Shown: positions 55,142-63,071 of the stretch, piece by piece
Layout of the letters: each line of letters starts with the position of its first letter
Position numbering within the stretch: the stretch's first letter is position 1
Origin: Lysinibacillus fusiformis
GTDB lineage: Bacteria; Bacillota; Bacilli; Bacillales_A; Planococcaceae
Length of the DNA stretch: 64,000 nucleotides
Direction: 5' to 3'
Assembly: GCF_003049525.1 (NCBI RefSeq)
Contig: NZ_PYWL01000008.1
Location: 62,001 to 126,000, forward strand
Notes under the pieces: model-generated
The model's input: only the letters and a program-made list of their open reading frames with translations
Databases searched by the model: none
What the model was told of the DNA's origin: nothing
Program-made: the position numbers and the translations under genes

Positions 55142-55163
55142 ATATAACACGCTCCTTTTTCAC

Positions 55164-55192
55164 ATTATATTCTTTTTTAGTTCATTTTTCAA
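55164..55192 (-). promoter_or_regulatory. Sigma-A promoter of the 35-aa peptide gene
   Basis: -35 TTGAAA (55192-55187), exactly 17 bases, -10 TATAAT (55169-55164). The transcript would begin only about 15 bases before the start codon. Confidence 0.78.
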
Positions 55193-55594
55193 ACTATTCA
55201 AATAATGGAAAATTACCCATTTAAAAAGACTACCTATTAGCAATGTGCTAAATAAATTTATGCATGGGCGATTGAGGTGATGAATCAAAAAAATTTTTAC
55301 GAATGAATAGGCTGTTTTTGCAAATAATTTTAGAAAAGGCTCATTCATTTCTTTCGAAAGTAGATGAATGTATTTTAGGTACGATTTGAATGCGCAAACA
55401 TACTATAGAAGTAAGCGATAATCGGTGTATGTATCATATAAAAGCTGTTATATGTAATGTAGGCATTTTCACAACAATTTATGCAGATGATTTGGCTGTC
55501 ACTCCAGCTAACGATCAATTGACATGGTGAAAGAGCTGCAAGGTTAAAGACAGCCGGATAAAATCATGTAATTATTACAAAAAAAGATGGCAAC
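55193..55594. other. Intergenic stretch without a supported gene
   Basis: About 400 bases with no frame carrying a good start site in either direction. It may hold remains of a decayed gene; nothing specific can be named. Confidence 0.4.
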
Positions 55595-55619
55595 GTTTAA
55601 TCTGCTTCATTCAGGGTAT
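55595..55619 (+). promoter_or_regulatory. Sigma-B promoter of the GlsB-family gene
   Basis: GTTTAA (55595-55600), 13-base spacer, GGGTAT (55614-55619): a full match to the sigma-B consensus. Confidence 0.85.
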
Positions 55620-55665
55620 AACTAAGTAATCGCCATTATATCTTAACTTTAAGGAGATGAGAAAT

Positions 55666-55923
55666 ATGATTAGTTTCATTTGGTATTTAATCATCGGAGG
55701 GATTCTTGGATGGTTAGCAGGCGTAATTTTAGGTAAGGATGTACCTGGTGGTATCATTGGAAATATTATTGCGGGGATTGTCGGTTCTTGGGTCGGTAGT
55801 ATGGTTTTAGGGAACTGGGGCTGGAGAGTTAGTGATTTCTACGTATTCCCTGCGTTAATCGGTGCTATCGTGCTGATATTTATCGTAAGCCTTATTCTCA
55901 AAGGTATGCGTAAAGCAACTTAA
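55666..55923 (+). CDS. GlsB/YeaQ/YmgE family stress membrane protein
   Basis: Small membrane protein of 85 aa with three hydrophobic helices. The Gly-rich stretches IIGGILGWLAGVILG, GGIIGNIIAGIVGSWVGS and ALIGAIVLIFIVSL are typical of the transglycosylase-associated/GlsB family (B. subtilis YdaS, YwzA). These are general stress proteins of unknown mechanism. AAGGAG precedes the ATG at 55666 by nine bases; the ATG at 55657 overlaps it. The perfect sigma-B promoter upstream supports stress induction. Monocistronic. Confidence 0.85.
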   Translation: MISFIWYLIIGGILGWLAGVILGKDVPGGIIGNIIAGIVGSWVGSMVLGNWGWRVSDFYVFPALIGAIVLIFIVSLILKGMRKAT

Positions 55924-55933
55924 ATATGCGATG

Positions 55934-55968
55934 AAGAGCCATCCAATGTGATGGCTCTTTATTTTTCT
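55934..55968 (+). terminator. Terminator of the GlsB-family gene
   Basis: AAGAGCCATC ... GATGGCTCTT followed by TATTTTTC. It overlaps the end of the converging transglycosylase gene. Confidence 0.8.
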
Positions 55969-56657
55969 TGATGTAAAAGAACTGCTGCTTTTAACTCATC
56001 GTGATAAGCGTTGTACAATTGATAGTAAGACAACACATCTTCCACATATTCCTCACTGTGATTATATTGAAAAACTGCCTTTTTAATTTCACCTTGTGCA
56101 GCACCATATTTCGACAAGTAATTAGCTGCACTAAAAACTGCATCCTCTATGTCATATGGATCAGCAACCCCATCGCCATTTGCATCAACTCCATATCCCC
56201 CGTATTTCGCAATGGTCTGCGGGCTCATTAGTTCAGTCTTGGATATATCGCCCTTCCCTAAACCTGAGCAAGTGGGATGCTTCCAGCCAACAAATGTGCA
56301 AGGCATAAATTGCATATGCCCCTCTGCACCTGCTGACGATACCATCGTTTTCACTGTCGAAAAACGAGTCTCAATGCGATGATGTGCAGCAAGTAAGGTC
56401 CAAGGTACGCCATACTTCTCCTCCGCCGCTATGTATACAGGAATAAATTTTTCAGGAATGCTTATATCAAAATGCTCCTGAATTTCTTCTATCGCCTTTT
56501 CCTGAGCAAGCTTTTCAAAAATCGGTAAGGTTTGAAGCTCCTTCCAAGCAAAAAAAGTAAGGACGTATACAGTTATTGCAATTGGAATCAATAATGCTAT
56601 CATACCCAATTTTGTCGCGGGTGATAACATCGGTTTGTTATTCTTTTTTTTAGCCAT
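55959..56657 (-). CDS. Membrane-anchored lytic transglycosylase
   Basis: Peptidoglycan-cleaving enzyme of 232 aa. A signal-anchor helix is at about 17-38 (LGMIALLIPIAITVYVLTFF). The SLT-type domain has the catalytic Glu in AHHRIETRFSTV and the motif SSAGAEGHMQFMPCTFVGW. An EF-hand-like calcium loop, DANGDGVADPYDIED, lies within the domain, as in some lysozyme-like proteins. It probably trims wall or spore-cortex glycan outside the membrane. AGGTGTGACTT precedes the ATG. Monocistronic. Confidence 0.85.
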   Translation of the reverse strand: MAKKKNNKPMLSPATKLGMIALLIPIAITVYVLTFFAWKELQTLPIFEKLAQEKAIEEIQEHFDISIPEKFIPVYIAAEEKYGVPWTLLAAHHRIETRFSTVKTMVSSAGAEGHMQFMPCTFVGWKHPTCSGLGKGDISKTELMSPQTIAKYGGYGVDANGDGVADPYDIEDAVFSAANYLSKYGAAQGEIKKAVFQYNHSEEYVEDVLSYYQLYNAYHDELKAAVLLHQEK

Positions 56658-56850
56658 AAGTCACACCTAATCTAGTAGTCTACTTCCATATTACCAAATT
56701 TTCCGAAATAAGTTGCGAAATTTTTTAAGTCATACAACCTAGCAGCATAGGACATCATTTCCACTACGAAAGCAGTTGAAAGACTTGGGAAAAATATAGT
56801 AAAATACAAATTGATTAATTTTATGGATCATAATAGGGAGGAATTTTATT

Positions 56851-57240
56851 TTGTGGAAAGACTTTAAAGAATTTGCGATGAAAGGCAATATTATCGATTT
56901 AGCAGTAGCAGTTGTCATTGGTGGTGCTTTCGGTAAAATTGTAACCTCCTTAGTTGAAAATATCATTATGCCATTAGTTGGTGTGTTAACAGGTGGTATT
57001 GATTTAACAGCAAGCTTTGTCTACGGCTCAGGTGACGCCCAAATCAAATTAGGCGTATTTTTACAATCAATTATTGATTTTTTAATTATTGCGTTTGCAA
57101 TTTTTATGGCTTTACGAATTATGACGAAGCTTACCAATAAAAAGGAAGAAGCAGTCGTGGAAGAACCCACTCCTGAGCTGGATGCCAAGGAAGAGCTTCT
57201 AAAAGAAATCCGCGATTTATTAAAAAAGGAACAAGCCTAA
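56851..57240 (+). CDS. mscL: Large-conductance mechanosensitive channel
   Basis: Homopentameric osmotic safety valve, 129 aa. The N-terminal amphipathic helix and first membrane helix contain [30 protein letters not shown]. The second helix is [19 protein letters not shown] charged C-terminal bundle ends with [11 protein letters not shown]. The start is TTG with GGGAGGAATTTTATT in front. The family normally has 120-150 aa. Own terminator downstream. Confidence 0.95.
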   Translation: MWKDFKEFAMKGNIIDLAVAVVIGGAFGKIVTSLVENIIMPLVGVLTGGIDLTASFVYGSGDAQIKLGVFLQSIIDFLIIAFAIFMALRIMTKLTNKKEEAVVEEPTPELDAKEELLKEIRDLLKKEQA

Positions 57241-57259
57241 TATCTATCGCTACTTCGAA

Positions 57260-57291
57260 TCTGTCTCATTTCAATGAGGCAGATTTTTTTT
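57260..57291 (+). terminator. Terminator of mscL
   Basis: TCTGTCTCATT-tc-AATGAGGCAGA then eight T. Confidence 0.85.
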
Positions 57292-57584
57292 CATTAGCAG
57301 AAAAATACTTCCAATGGCTTTTCTTCAAATCCACACTGCTCCCTCAACGATTAATGAACTTACTTCCCAGGGAAGCCGCATTGTCAGACATAGAAATGAT
57401 CCATCCCCCTTTATAACCTACTATTCCTACGTGATTAACATAAAATAATCTAGCTAATTTTCTGAAATCACCCTTGTTCTTCTTGAATATCCATGTTAAA
57501 TTGGTAACAATTATTGAGATTACTACTATTAAATGAAAAGCGAATAGTCCCGCTTTACATAATATTGGAGAAAAGAGTGACGTC
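57292..57584 (+). other. Leader region of metI without a recognised riboswitch
   Basis: I looked for the SAM-I (S-box) signatures, a T-box and other methionine-linked RNAs and found none. A possible promoter is TTGGTA-N17-TACTAT near 57502-57530. A minus-strand frame (57344-57604, ending ISMSDNAASLGSKFINR) has no ribosome binding site and is probably remains or chance. Confidence 0.4.
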
Positions 57585-58700
57585 ATGACATTAAACAGAA
57601 GCATTGAAACAAAACTTGTACAACTAGGTAATTTAAGTGACCCAACAACGGGAGCGGTTAGTCCACCTATTCATTTATCAACGGCTTATAAACATACTGG
57701 GATCGGGGAATCTACAGGCTTTGACTACACACGTACAAAAAATCCAACCCGTGCTCTTTTAGAAGCAGGCTTTGCTGATTTAGAGGGTGGCGATATGGGC
57801 TTTGCCTGTAGCTCTGGGATGGCTGCCATCCAATTAGTATTATCTATATTTAAACCAGGCGATGAATTAGTGGTGCCAGATGATTTATACGGCGGTACAT
57901 ATAGACTATTTAACTTCTTCCAAGAGACATATAATATTAAGCCTGTTTATTCAAAATTCGAATCAGTGGAGCAGGTAGAAGCATTAATAAATGAAAATAC
58001 ACGTGCATTATTCATCGAAACACCAACGAATCCGCTTATGCAGGAATTTGATTTACAAGTGTATGCTGAGCTTGCACATAAACACGGTGCTTTGTTAATT
58101 GTAGATAATACATTCTATACACCATACTTCCAACGTCCTATTGATTTGGGAGCAGACATTGTGCTTCACTCCGCAACAAAATATATTGGCGGACATAATG
58201 ATGTCTTAGCTGGGATCGTAGTAGCTAAAGGCACAGAATTAGCTGAACGCATTGGCTTTATTCATAATGGTAGTGGCATGGTGCTTGGTGCTATGGATTC
58301 TTGGTTACTTATTCGTGGCTTAAAAACAATGCACCTTCGCTTAAAGCAACATGATGCCAATGCCAAAGCTATTGCTGCTTACTTAGAGGAAGAGGCACTA
58401 GTTACAGATGTCCTTTATACAGGAAAAGGTGGTATGCTGTCATTTCGTTTACAAAAACCAGAATGGATTGACCCATTCCTTCGTAACTTAAAGTTAATCA
58501 CTTTTGCTGAAAGTCTTGGGGGTGTGGAAAGCTTTATTACATATCCAGCTACTCAAACACATGCAGATATGCCTTATGAAGAACGAGTTGAACGTGGCGT
58601 TTGTGATCGTTTACTACGCTTCTCAGTTGGTATTGAGGAAGCAGAAGATTTAATTGCAGACTTACAACAAGTATTTGATATCCTAAGAAAAGAGGCATAA
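57585..58700 (+). CDS. metI: Cystathionine gamma-synthase/O-acetylhomoserine thiolyase
   Basis: PLP-dependent enzyme of the Cys/Met metabolism family, 371 aa. It joins an acylated homoserine with cysteine (or sulfide) for methionine synthesis. Motifs are TGFDYTRTKNPTRALLE, FACSSGMAAIQLVLS, the aspartate stretch LIVDNTFYTPYFQRP, and the PLP Lys in LHSATKYIGGHNDV. The stop overlaps the start of metC (TAATG), giving a metI-metC operon as in B. subtilis. No S-box is seen upstream, so control may be by a protein regulator. Confidence 0.92.
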   Translation: MTLNRSIETKLVQLGNLSDPTTGAVSPPIHLSTAYKHTGIGESTGFDYTRTKNPTRALLEAGFADLEGGDMGFACSSGMAAIQLVLSIFKPGDELVVPDDLYGGTYRLFNFFQETYNIKPVYSKFESVEQVEALINENTRALFIETPTNPLMQEFDLQVYAELAHKHGALLIVDNTFYTPYFQRPIDLGADIVLHSATKYIGGHNDVLAGIVVAKGTELAERIGFIHNGSGMVLGAMDSWLLIRGLKTMHLRLKQHDANAKAIAAYLEEEALVTDVLYTGKGGMLSFRLQKPEWIDPFLRNLKLITFAESLGGVESFITYPATQTHADMPYEERVERGVCDRLLRFSVGIEEAEDLIADLQQVFDILRKEA

Positions 58701-59863
58701 TGATGAAGCAACATATTGAAACTAGCCTCATTCATGCGGGTGTTCGTGATGGCTACTCAAATAAAAAAGGGGCAGTTAATGTTCCTATGTACCTTTCCTC
58801 TACTTTCCACCAAGAGAGTATAGATGAGTTTGGCGAATATGATTATGCGCGTTCCGGTAACCCTACGCGTGATGCTCTAGAAAAAGCGATAGCAGAGCTT
58901 GAAGGTGGAGTTCGTGCCCATGCCTTTTCTTCAGGGATTGCTGCGGTTTCAGCCGCCTTAATGCTGTTATCACAGGGCGACCATATCGTCATGACTGAAG
59001 ATGTTTATGGTGGAACATATCGTTTTGTGACAAAGGTATTACCACGCTTTGGGATTTCCCACACTTTTGTAGATTTCACGGATTTAGCAGCCGTGGAAGC
59101 TGCAATAACGCCGGCTACAAAACTGCTTTATATGGAAACACCATCTAATCCAACGTTAGGCATTACCGATATTCGTGGTGTGGTAGAGCTGGCGAAACAA
59201 CACCGATGTCTCACATTTTTGGATAATACATTTATGACGCCATTACATCAACGTCCGTTAGAACTAGGTGTTGATGTCGTTATTCATAGTGCGACGAAGT
59301 TTTTATCGGGGCATTCTGATATTATTGCAGGATTAACAGTCACAGCTGATGAAAAGCTAGGACAGGACTTATACTTTATCCAAAATTCATTTGGCAATAT
59401 TTTGGGTGTACAGGATTCATTTACACTCTTGCAAAACATTAAAACGACAGATGTCCGTTTTAGCCGTTCTACACAATCTGCTCAAAAAATTGCTGAGTTT
59501 TTAGCAACTCATACACTGGTAGAACAAGTCTATTACCCTGGACTATCCTCACATCCAGGTCATGACATCCATCAGCGTCAAAGTACAAGCTCTGGAGCAG
59601 TTTTATCTTTCCGCTTACCAAGCTATGCTTCCGCAAAAGCATTAGTCGAGGCAATGAAAATCCCAGTTTTCGCTGTCTCACTTGGTGGTGTGGAATCCAT
59701 TCTTTCCTATCCGGCAAAGATGAGCCATGCCGCTATGGAGCCTGAGGAACGTGCCAAACGTGGGATCACAGACGGACTTTTACGTTTTTCTGTAGGACTC
59801 GAGCATGTAGATGATTTAATAGACGATTTCGCACAGGCTTTAGAGGTCGCTGCAAAGGCTTAA
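58700..59863 (+). CDS. metC: Cystathionine beta-lyase
   Basis: PLP enzyme of 387 aa that splits cystathionine to homocysteine, pyruvate and ammonia. Motifs are YDYARSGNPTRDALEKAI, HAFSSGIAAVSAALML, CLTFLDNTFMTPLHQRPLE, and PLP Lys in IHSATKFLSGHSDI. It is coupled to metI by overlapping stop and start codons; AAGAGG lies before the ATG pair. A close paralogue of metI in sequence, so the split of roles rests on gene order and similarity to B. subtilis. Confidence 0.92.
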   Translation: MMKQHIETSLIHAGVRDGYSNKKGAVNVPMYLSSTFHQESIDEFGEYDYARSGNPTRDALEKAIAELEGGVRAHAFSSGIAAVSAALMLLSQGDHIVMTEDVYGGTYRFVTKVLPRFGISHTFVDFTDLAAVEAAITPATKLLYMETPSNPTLGITDIRGVVELAKQHRCLTFLDNTFMTPLHQRPLELGVDVVIHSATKFLSGHSDIIAGLTVTADEKLGQDLYFIQNSFGNILGVQDSFTLLQNIKTTDVRFSRSTQSAQKIAEFLATHTLVEQVYYPGLSSHPGHDIHQRQSTSSGAVLSFRLPSYASAKALVEAMKIPVFAVSLGGVESILSYPAKMSHAAMEPEERAKRGITDGLLRFSVGLEHVDDLIDDFAQALEVAAKA

Positions 59864-59874
59864 TCGAATAAACA

Positions 59875-59906
59875 TTAAAACCGCGCCATTAATGACGCGG
59901 TTTTAA
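59875..59906. terminator. Bidirectional terminator between metC and the Nudix gene
   Basis: AAAACCGCG ... CGCGGTTTT with T/A-rich flanks, between converging genes. Confidence 0.82.
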
Positions 59907-59913
59907 TGTACGC

Positions 59914-60345
59914 TCAATTTTTCACCTTAGCCAATAGGCGATATAAATAATCGCCATGCCCCTTTGCTAACAAAGTATCCTGCTCAGCTGATATCCAGTA
60001 AAAAGAAAAAAGTAAATCTGCTTCATTCAACCCAGTAGGATAATGTTGCCAGGTTTCCATTGTTTCATCGGAGGTAGTTAAATGATAAAAATAACGTTTC
60101 TGTAAAACACCTGATGGATGGTTAAAGTAATCCTGTGCAATGAACCCTTGAACAACAAGTGTTGTTAGGCCTGTCTCCTCCAGCATCTCCCGCTTTACGG
60201 CCTCTAACGGTGTTTCCCCTTGTTCAATCGTACCTTTAGGAACTTGAATACCTGCCCCTACTGTATTTTGTTCAAATACGAGAACTTGAATTTGCTCCCC
60301 ATGCTCTCTTGTAATATAGCCAAATGCTTTTTCAACTACTTCCAT
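59914..60345 (-). CDS. Nudix hydrolase
   Basis: Nucleoside-diphosphate-X hydrolase of 143 aa. The Nudix box GTIEQGETPLEAVKREMLEETGL (given as G-x5-E-x7-REMLEETGL, about 38-60) is complete, with all metal-binding Glu residues. The rest (YFYHLTTSDETMETWQHYP) is ordinary. Substrate unknown; housecleaning of damaged nucleotides or small diphosphates is likely. AGGGGGAAGACTTC precedes the ATG. Confidence 0.82.
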   Translation of the reverse strand: MEVVEKAFGYITREHGEQIQVLVFEQNTVGAGIQVPKGTIEQGETPLEAVKREMLEETGLTTLVVQGFIAQDYFNHPSGVLQKRYFYHLTTSDETMETWQHYPTGLNEADLLFSFYWISAEQDTLLAKGHGDYLYRLLAKVKN

Positions 60346-60412
60346 GAAGTCTTCCCCCTATCTAATTGTGCTTTACAATAAAGATAAAAATTGGAATTGC
60401 AGGTGAAAAGTG

Positions 60413-60611
60413 TTGACATCTATTATACGTCAGATGCAAGAAAATGACATTACTTTCGTACAAGAAATTACTATTCAAAGCCGGCTTCTAGTCACCTATT
60501 TTTGAGGGTCTTATTGGACTATTCTCATCAGAGCAGGAATTGGCATACATTTTTCAGTCTTATGCATTCTGCTATTTGCCCAGTACGCTACCACATGTTT
60601 TCTTTATGTAA
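60413..60611 (+). pseudogene. Decayed GNAT acetyltransferase remnant
   Basis: Starts at TTG after AGGTGA and reads SIIRQMQENDITFVQEIT, a typical GNAT opening, then hits a stop at VTYF. Removing one T from the run TTTTT (near 60501-60505) restores YFEGLIGLFSSEQELAYIFQ, which continues the GNAT-like pattern. Only about 65 codons remain of the usual 150 or so, and the end overlaps the cupin gene on the other strand. It looks like a frameshifted and truncated gene. Confidence 0.55.
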
Positions 60612-60942
60612 GATTAATTTGTTCGGCCTGAATAACAAGCGCTGTTAATCCTGTTGTACTGCCAGATTCATGTGCTTGTCCTTGTTGCCAAAGAACGCCA
60701 TCTCCTGTTTCAATATCGACTCTTTTTCCATCCTCACCACAAACCCAGCCTTCACCCTGAATAACAATCAATAATTGTGGTACAGGTGCTTCATGCATGC
60801 CTACCACACCATTTGGCTCAATATAGATAAAGCCTATATTCGTGGGAACTGCCGTTTTCATGATTTTTTGATAATACGCATTTATGGACTCATAAGAGTG
60901 AATTTGATTCGCTAAATCTTGAGAAAAATGAAATAGTTGCAT
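60604..60942 (-). CDS. Cupin domain protein, 112 aa
   Basis: Small single-domain cupin. Recognisable parts are IGFIYIEPNGVVGMHEAPVPQLLIVIQGEGWVCG (first cupin motif with His and Glu) and VDIETGDGVLWQQGQAHES (second motif with His). Such proteins are metal-binding beta barrels with many roles; no function can be assigned. It is preceded by an unrecognised acidic protein gene 20 bases upstream on the same strand, so the two are probably one operon. Confidence 0.75.
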   Translation of the reverse strand: MQLFHFSQDLANQIHSYESINAYYQKIMKTAVPTNIGFIYIEPNGVVGMHEAPVPQLLIVIQGEGWVCGEDGKRVDIETGDGVLWQQGQAHESGSTTGLTALVIQAEQINLT

Positions 60943-60962
60943 TGAATTTAATTCCTTTCACG

Positions 60963-61499
60963 CTAAGCTAATTCTTCCTGGGCAAATGCTAATAATGTTC
61001 CATCCTCTTTTTTGTAATAAAAAACAAATGCATCATAGCCATTTCTTTTTACCGTCTCCCAATCTGTTGTTTCACCATTCATTAACTGTACATTTCCTTG
61101 TTCATCGACCTCATAGTCATCCACTTCTTCATCATAATCAATGTTATAAAAAAATGATAAGATAACCTCAGTGGCGGGCATATTATATAGCTGCAGAGGA
61201 CGGTTGCCGCGTTGTTCTTCTGTATAGTCATCACAAAACAACGCATTATAACCGTGTAGAGTCGCATCAAAAAGCAAAATTTCCTCTGCTGTTAAAGGGT
61301 CCTTGGCAACGATTTTAGCAGTCGAACCTGAAATGAATGGTAAAACCTCCCCTTCTAAGGCTAATAAATCACCATAATACCAAATTTCAAATTGCGTATT
61401 ATTTAAAGTAGAGCAAAGCTGTAATTGTGATTCGACCCCTTCTGGCTGTTGAATCCTTGTTGTGACATGCTGTAAATAAGTAGGAATAAGATTGTTCAT
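60963..61499 (-). CDS. Hypothetical acidic protein, 178 aa
   Basis: Not recognised. The protein is acidic with Tyr/Phe-rich strands (FEIWYYGDLLALEGEVLPFI, EVILSFFYNIDYDEEVDDYE) and no signal peptide or membrane helix. The motif ALFCDDYTEEQRGNRPLQLY lies mid-protein. It probably is a cytoplasmic immunity-like or SMI1-like small protein by general character, but this is only an impression. The ATG at 61499 is used (GGGGAG 11 bases before); a GTG at 61511 overlaps the site. Operon with the downstream cupin gene. Confidence 0.6.
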   Translation of the reverse strand: MNNLIPTYLQHVTTRIQQPEGVESQLQLCSTLNNTQFEIWYYGDLLALEGEVLPFISGSTAKIVAKDPLTAEEILLFDATLHGYNALFCDDYTEEQRGNRPLQLYNMPATEVILSFFYNIDYDEEVDDYEVDEQGNVQLMNGETTDWETVKRNGYDAFVFYYKKEDGTLLAFAQEELA

Positions 61500-61565
61500 A
61501 GTTGGCTTCACTCCCCTTTTTATTCAATTCCTTTTCAGTATTATCATACATTAAATTTTACACAA

Positions 61566-61594
61566 AAAGAAAAGCCCAGAAAATTTCTGGGCTT
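61566..61594 (-). terminator. Terminator of the 50-aa basic protein gene
   Basis: AAGCCCAGAAA-t-TTTCTGGGCTT followed on the minus strand by TTCTTTTT. Confidence 0.82.
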
Positions 61595-61619
61595 GATGAC
61601 ACTTACTTTTCTAGCATGA

Positions 61620-61772
61620 TTAAAACTGACGGGCCTTTGCTTCGCTTCGCAAGAGACGGTTATGAAGAGTGATCTCCGTTTCCCCGTTTACTTGCGATTT
61701 TGATCGCTTAATCCTTGACCAGTTGCGGTGGATTTTTTGAGATTTGGGGTCTAATTGTTCGAACCTACTCAT
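61620..61772 (-). CDS. Small basic protein, 50 aa
   Basis: Reading frame starting MSRFEQLDPKSQKIHRNWSR and ending SEAKARQF. It is strongly basic (many Lys, Arg, His), hydrophilic and has no cysteine. A perfect site (GAGGAGGATGAAAA) precedes the ATG and a strong terminator follows, so it is a real monocistronic gene. Family not recognised. Size and charge recall small basic regulators or spore/nucleic-acid-binding peptides; function unknown. Confidence 0.75.
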   Translation of the reverse strand: MSRFEQLDPKSQKIHRNWSRIKRSKSQVNGETEITLHNRLLRSEAKARQF

Positions 61773-61878
61773 TTTTCATCCTCCTCATCATTATAGATTT
61801 CATAAGTGAAATCTTTTTTATTATGACCAGCTAGGATGGAATTATACAACGACGAAAATAACCGCTTACGTTTTCATA

Positions 61879-63054
61879 TTATTTATTTTCTTGTAGCCAA
61901 GTTAACGCATATTGCACATATAATTCTGTTCCAATGCGCAAACCATCTTCGTCAATATCGAAATGGCCATTATGATGTGCCCAGCGTGTATCTTTTTCTG
62001 TATTTCCAGAACCTACTAATGCAAAACAGCCTGGCACTTCATCTAAATAAAAGCTGAAATCCTCGCCACCCATCGTTGGGTCGTCTAAATGATAAGCTTC
62101 AGTACCAAAATGCTCAATTGCTAAACGTTCAACTAAGTCGGCACTAGCTGTATCGTTGTTGACGGCTTGAGTACCGTATTCATAAATAACCTCAGCTGTT
62201 CCACCATAGAGTGTTGCAACTTGATCAGCATAATGGCGAATTTGTGCTTCCATATGCGTACGAACGTCTTGATCGAAGCAACGCACAGTTCCTTCCAAAA
62301 TAGCGTCTTCGGCAATTACATTGAAACGGGTACCGACATCCATTTTACCAATGGTTAAGACAGCTGGTCGAAGTGGATTGACCGTACGCGATACAACCGT
62401 TTGAACATTCAACGCAAAGGTCGAAGCAATCATCACTGCATCGATAGCATCATGTGGCGCTGCAGCATGACCACCCTGACCTTTGAAAGTTACTTTAAAA
62501 ATATCAGCAGAGGCAAACGCAGGTCCTTTATTGCACTGGATATTTCCTGTGTCTATTTGTGACCAAATATGAATACCGAATGCGTTATCTACACCTTCCA
62601 TAGCGCCTTGCTCAACCATTGCTTTTGCCCCTGTAGCAACTTCTTCAGCAGGCTGGAAAATAAATCGAACTGTCCCTTCTATTTCGTCACGGACTGCATG
62701 TAAAGTTTTAGCGGCAATTAATAGCATGGCTGTATGGGCATCATGACCACATGCATGCATCTTTCCATTTGTTTTAGATCGATATGGAATATCCTCTCGA
62801 ATTTCATAAACGGATAAGGCATCCATATCCGCTCGTAGGGCAACTGTTTTTCCTTCCTTGTTCCCTTTTAATTCAGCAATAATACCTGTGGGTTCTGTTC
62901 GTCTATAAGGAATACCTAGCTTATCTAAATAAGCTGCTACATAATTCGTTGTTTCATATTCCTCCCACGAAAGCTCAGGCTCACTATGTAATTTTTGACG
63001 AATTGCCACAAGCTCGCTGTTAAGATCAGCAATGATAGGTTTAATAGTAGTCAT
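61879..63054 (-). CDS. M20 family metal-dependent amidohydrolase
   Basis: N-acyl-amino acid amidohydrolase of 391 aa (AmhX/HipO/YhaA type). Metal and catalytic motifs are GKMHACGHDAHTAMLL, FIFQPAEEVATGAKAMVEQG, the dimerisation-domain His in FKGQGGHAAAPHDAIDAV, and GGEDFSFYL near the end. It probably hydrolyses N-acylated or indole-amino acid conjugates to the free amino acid. GGAGAGAGTAATC precedes the ATG at 63054; the frame from 63081 is longer but has no site. The membrane-protein gene ends 17 bases upstream, so they are one operon. Confidence 0.88.
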   Translation of the reverse strand: MTTIKPIIADLNSELVAIRQKLHSEPELSWEEYETTNYVAAYLDKLGIPYRRTEPTGIIAELKGNKEGKTVALRADMDALSVYEIREDIPYRSKTNGKMHACGHDAHTAMLLIAAKTLHAVRDEIEGTVRFIFQPAEEVATGAKAMVEQGAMEGVDNAFGIHIWSQIDTGNIQCNKGPAFASADIFKVTFKGQGGHAAAPHDAIDAVMIASTFALNVQTVVSRTVNPLRPAVLTIGKMDVGTRFNVIAEDAILEGTVRCFDQDVRTHMEAQIRHYADQVATLYGGTAEVIYEYGTQAVNNDTASADLVERLAIEHFGTEAYHLDDPTMGGEDFSFYLDEVPGCFALVGSGNTEKDTRWAHHNGHFDIDEDGLRIGTELYVQYALTWLQENK

Positions 63055-63071
63055 GATTACTCTCTCCTTTT

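Noticed and set aside
57292-57584. SAM (S-box) riboswitch ahead of metI
   Set aside because: Looked for because of the genes; the conserved words are missing.
57344-57604. 86-aa minus-strand frame overlapping the metI start
   Set aside because: No ribosome binding site, unknown sequence, overlaps a certain gene; treated as chance or remains.
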